Positions 6,755 to 7,591 of a DNA stretch of 7,591 nucleotides are shown here, piece by piece. The notes below the pieces were generated by a model that did not search any database, had not been told where the DNA came from, and saw only the letters and a program-made list of their open reading frames with translations. Both the position numbers and the translations under genes were made by a program. The stretch is from Bacteroidota bacterium (GTDB lineage Bacteria > Bacteroidota > Bacteroidia > Flavobacteriales > Flavobacteriaceae). The number at the start of each line of letters is the position of its first letter. Position 1 is the stretch's first letter. The stretch spans positions 1 to 7,591 of the forward strand of contig JAJYTI010000108.1 of NCBI GenBank assembly GCA_021793135.1, in the 5' to 3' direction.

Positions 6755-6860
6755 ATTAAAAACATTTCGCCAAACCTTATTGGAATAAATGTTATTGCAC
6801 AATTTTTTGGACACCGTTGTGCAATTAATTTAACGAAGGTTATTAGCGAAATGTTTTAAT
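6755..6860. repeat. 106-nt nested inverted repeat between ftsZ and yqeY
   Basis: The whole segment folds on itself on either strand. Outer stem: AAAACATTTCGC (6759-6770) with GCGAAATGTTTT (6846-6857), 12 perfect pairs, extended by 3 pairs past one bulged A. Next: AACCTT 6773-6778 with AAGGTT 6836-6841. Next: TAAAT 6786-6790 with ATTTA 6828-6832. Innermost: ATTGCACAA 6794-6802 with TTGTGCAAT 6817-6825, 9 perfect pairs. The 14-base loop contains a T-run and GGACACC. About 35 pairs in total, in the correct nested order. No coding frame fits. It could be the ftsZ terminator (a T-rich tract follows on the minus strand), an RNA processing site, a structured RNA, or a miniature inverted-repeat element. 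Confidence 0.8.
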
Positions 6861-6864
6861 ATAG

Positions 6865-6882
6865 CTTTTGCAAAAGCAAAAG
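6865..6882. repeat. Short hairpin directly after ftsZ
   Basis: On the plus strand CTTTTGC-AAAA-GCAAAAG forms a 7-bp stem with a tetraloop and is followed by ACTTTTTATT. On the minus strand, in the direction of ftsZ, it forms the same stem but lacks a T-run after it. It overlaps an exact 14-bp palindrome, GCTTTTGCAAAAGC, at 6864-6877. It begins 8 bases past the ftsZ stop codon. It may protect the mRNA 3' end or act with the larger hairpin. Confidence 0.5.
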
Positions 6883-6890
6883 ACTTTTTA

Positions 6891-7591
6891 TTAATCTACA
6901 TTGTCATGTAAAAATGAGTTGTTTGATCGTAACTCTATGTCATCATCAGAAGCATTAATGCTTGTTCTAGATAATCCAGAATCTTCACCAGAACTCAATT
7001 CAATTCCTTGACGTTTATATGCTGGTTCTTTCTCTATTTTATCAATTCTTGAAGCATTATCACGGAATTTATAATTGAAAGCTTTTAAACTTCTTTTACG
7101 TTCTTCTGTACGTTCACGTAGAACTTTAGAAATAGGCGAATTCATCGGATCCATATCTTCACTTTCTTCTTCGGCTACTTCTTGAGGTGTAATTACCTCT
7201 TCTTTTTTAACCGTACGAAACTGAAGAAATTTATCTGTTTCCTCCTCTTCTTCTACGTAAACTGCACTAGGGCTTTGATTTTCTTCTTGGTCCTCCTCTA
7301 GTGTATATCGCTTCACTTCAGGTTGTCTTACCTCTGATTGTTGCGAAGAAGTGTGCGGAGTATCTGGGGTTCTCGTTGGTTCTGGCGTTTGTGGTTCTGG
7401 CGCAATTGGCGCTTCTAGGTCAAACATCAGCATTCCTCCTTCATCTTTTTCACTTTTTGGAGTTTCTTCTTGTACTGGTTGCTCTATTTTTTCTTCTGGT
7501 GTAATAATTATAAAGTCATCTACCTCAATACTAGCTACATCTACTTCTTGAAAAGACTCTAAGTTTTCTGCTACTACCTCTTCATAATGAA
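6891..7591 (-). CDS. ftsZ: FtsZ, C-terminal linker and tail only (5' part beyond window)
   Basis: FtsZ is the tubulin-like GTPase that forms the division ring. Only its last 232 residues are inside the window; the GTPase domain lies past the right edge. The frame is open up to base 7591 with no start of its own, so the Met codons inside (such as 7433) are not starts. Seen in order: an acidic Glu/Val-rich linker; GGMLMFDLEAP near 7440-7408; a Pro/Thr segment (PEPQTPEPTRTPDTP); a second acidic stretch; a basic helix-like block LRERTEERKRSLKAFNYKFR (about 7060-7120); then a disordered region and the end NNSFLHDNVD. The long linker and this tail match flavobacterial FtsZ as I know it, and the downstream yqeY gene supports the call. 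The tail probably serves as the site that binds membrane anchors such as FtsA. No frame break was found in the visible part. Confidence 0.85.
   Translation of the reverse strand, partial: HYEEVVAENLESFQEVDVASIEVDDFIIITPEEKIEQPVQEETPKSEKDEGGMLMFDLEAPIAPEPQTPEPTRTPDTPHTSSQQSEVRQPEVKRYTLEEDQEENQSPSAVYVEEEEETDKFLQFRTVKKEEVITPQEVAEEESEDMDPMNSPISKVLRERTEERKRSLKAFNYKFRDNASRIDKIEKEPAYKRQGIELSSGEDSGLSRTSINASDDDIELRSNNSFLHDNVD

Noticed and set aside
6755..6860. Call of the inverted repeat as a MITE with a TA target duplication
   Set aside because: The flanking bases do not give a clean direct duplication: TA borders the left arm one base out of register with the right. No second copy is in the window, so I left it as a repeat of unknown origin.
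7301..7551. Two plus-strand open frames that look hydrophobic
   Set aside because: They are antisense to the acidic FtsZ linker; Glu-rich codons read backwards give Leu, Phe and Ser. Neither has a promoter.

Overview
The window looks like a chromosomal segment from a marine-type member of the Flavobacteriaceae (Bacteroidota). Four things point there. The DNA is strongly AT-rich. Candidate promoters match the Bacteroidota -7 element TAnnTTTG. Genes lack purine-rich Shine-Dalgarno sites. The end of FtsZ carries the acidic linker and NNSFLHDNVD-type tail that I associate with flavobacteria.

Layout from left to right. Positions 1-2158 (minus) hold most of a CcoI/FixI-type copper P-type ATPase, whose last two membrane helices lie off the left edge. 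Positions 2367-2870 (minus) encode a small DUF937-like protein with its own promoter and terminator. An unusually AT-rich 341-bp spacer (2871-3211) separates it from a divergent plus-strand gene, 3212-4423. That gene encodes a membrane protein built from repeated two-helix units of the MscS-related 'TM_helix' type, and it closes with a strong hairpin terminator. Positions 4525-6024 (plus) encode a 14-helix DHA2/EmrB-type MFS exporter that converges on the genes to its right. A bidirectional terminator (6036-6068) separates it from a minus-strand group: the C-terminal third or so of ftsZ (6891 to beyond 7591), a GatB/YqeY-domain gene (6161-6607), and tRNA-Arg(UCG) (6077-6150). The tRNA sits only 10 bases after the yqeY stop codon.

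The genes do not form one pathway. CcoI would supply copper for cbb3 oxidase assembly. The TM_helix protein and the MFS pump act in the inner membrane. The ftsZ / yqeY / tRNA-Arg group is housekeeping. I see no mobile element with a transposase, no CRISPR array, no phage and no defence system.

The most unusual non-coding feature is a 106-nt nested inverted repeat (6755-6860) between ftsZ and yqeY. Lesser points are a possibly leaderless MFS mRNA, a MscS-family protein without the usual cytoplasmic domain, and a paired 13-bp motif upstream of it. I do not see strong evidence for a wholly new biological system.
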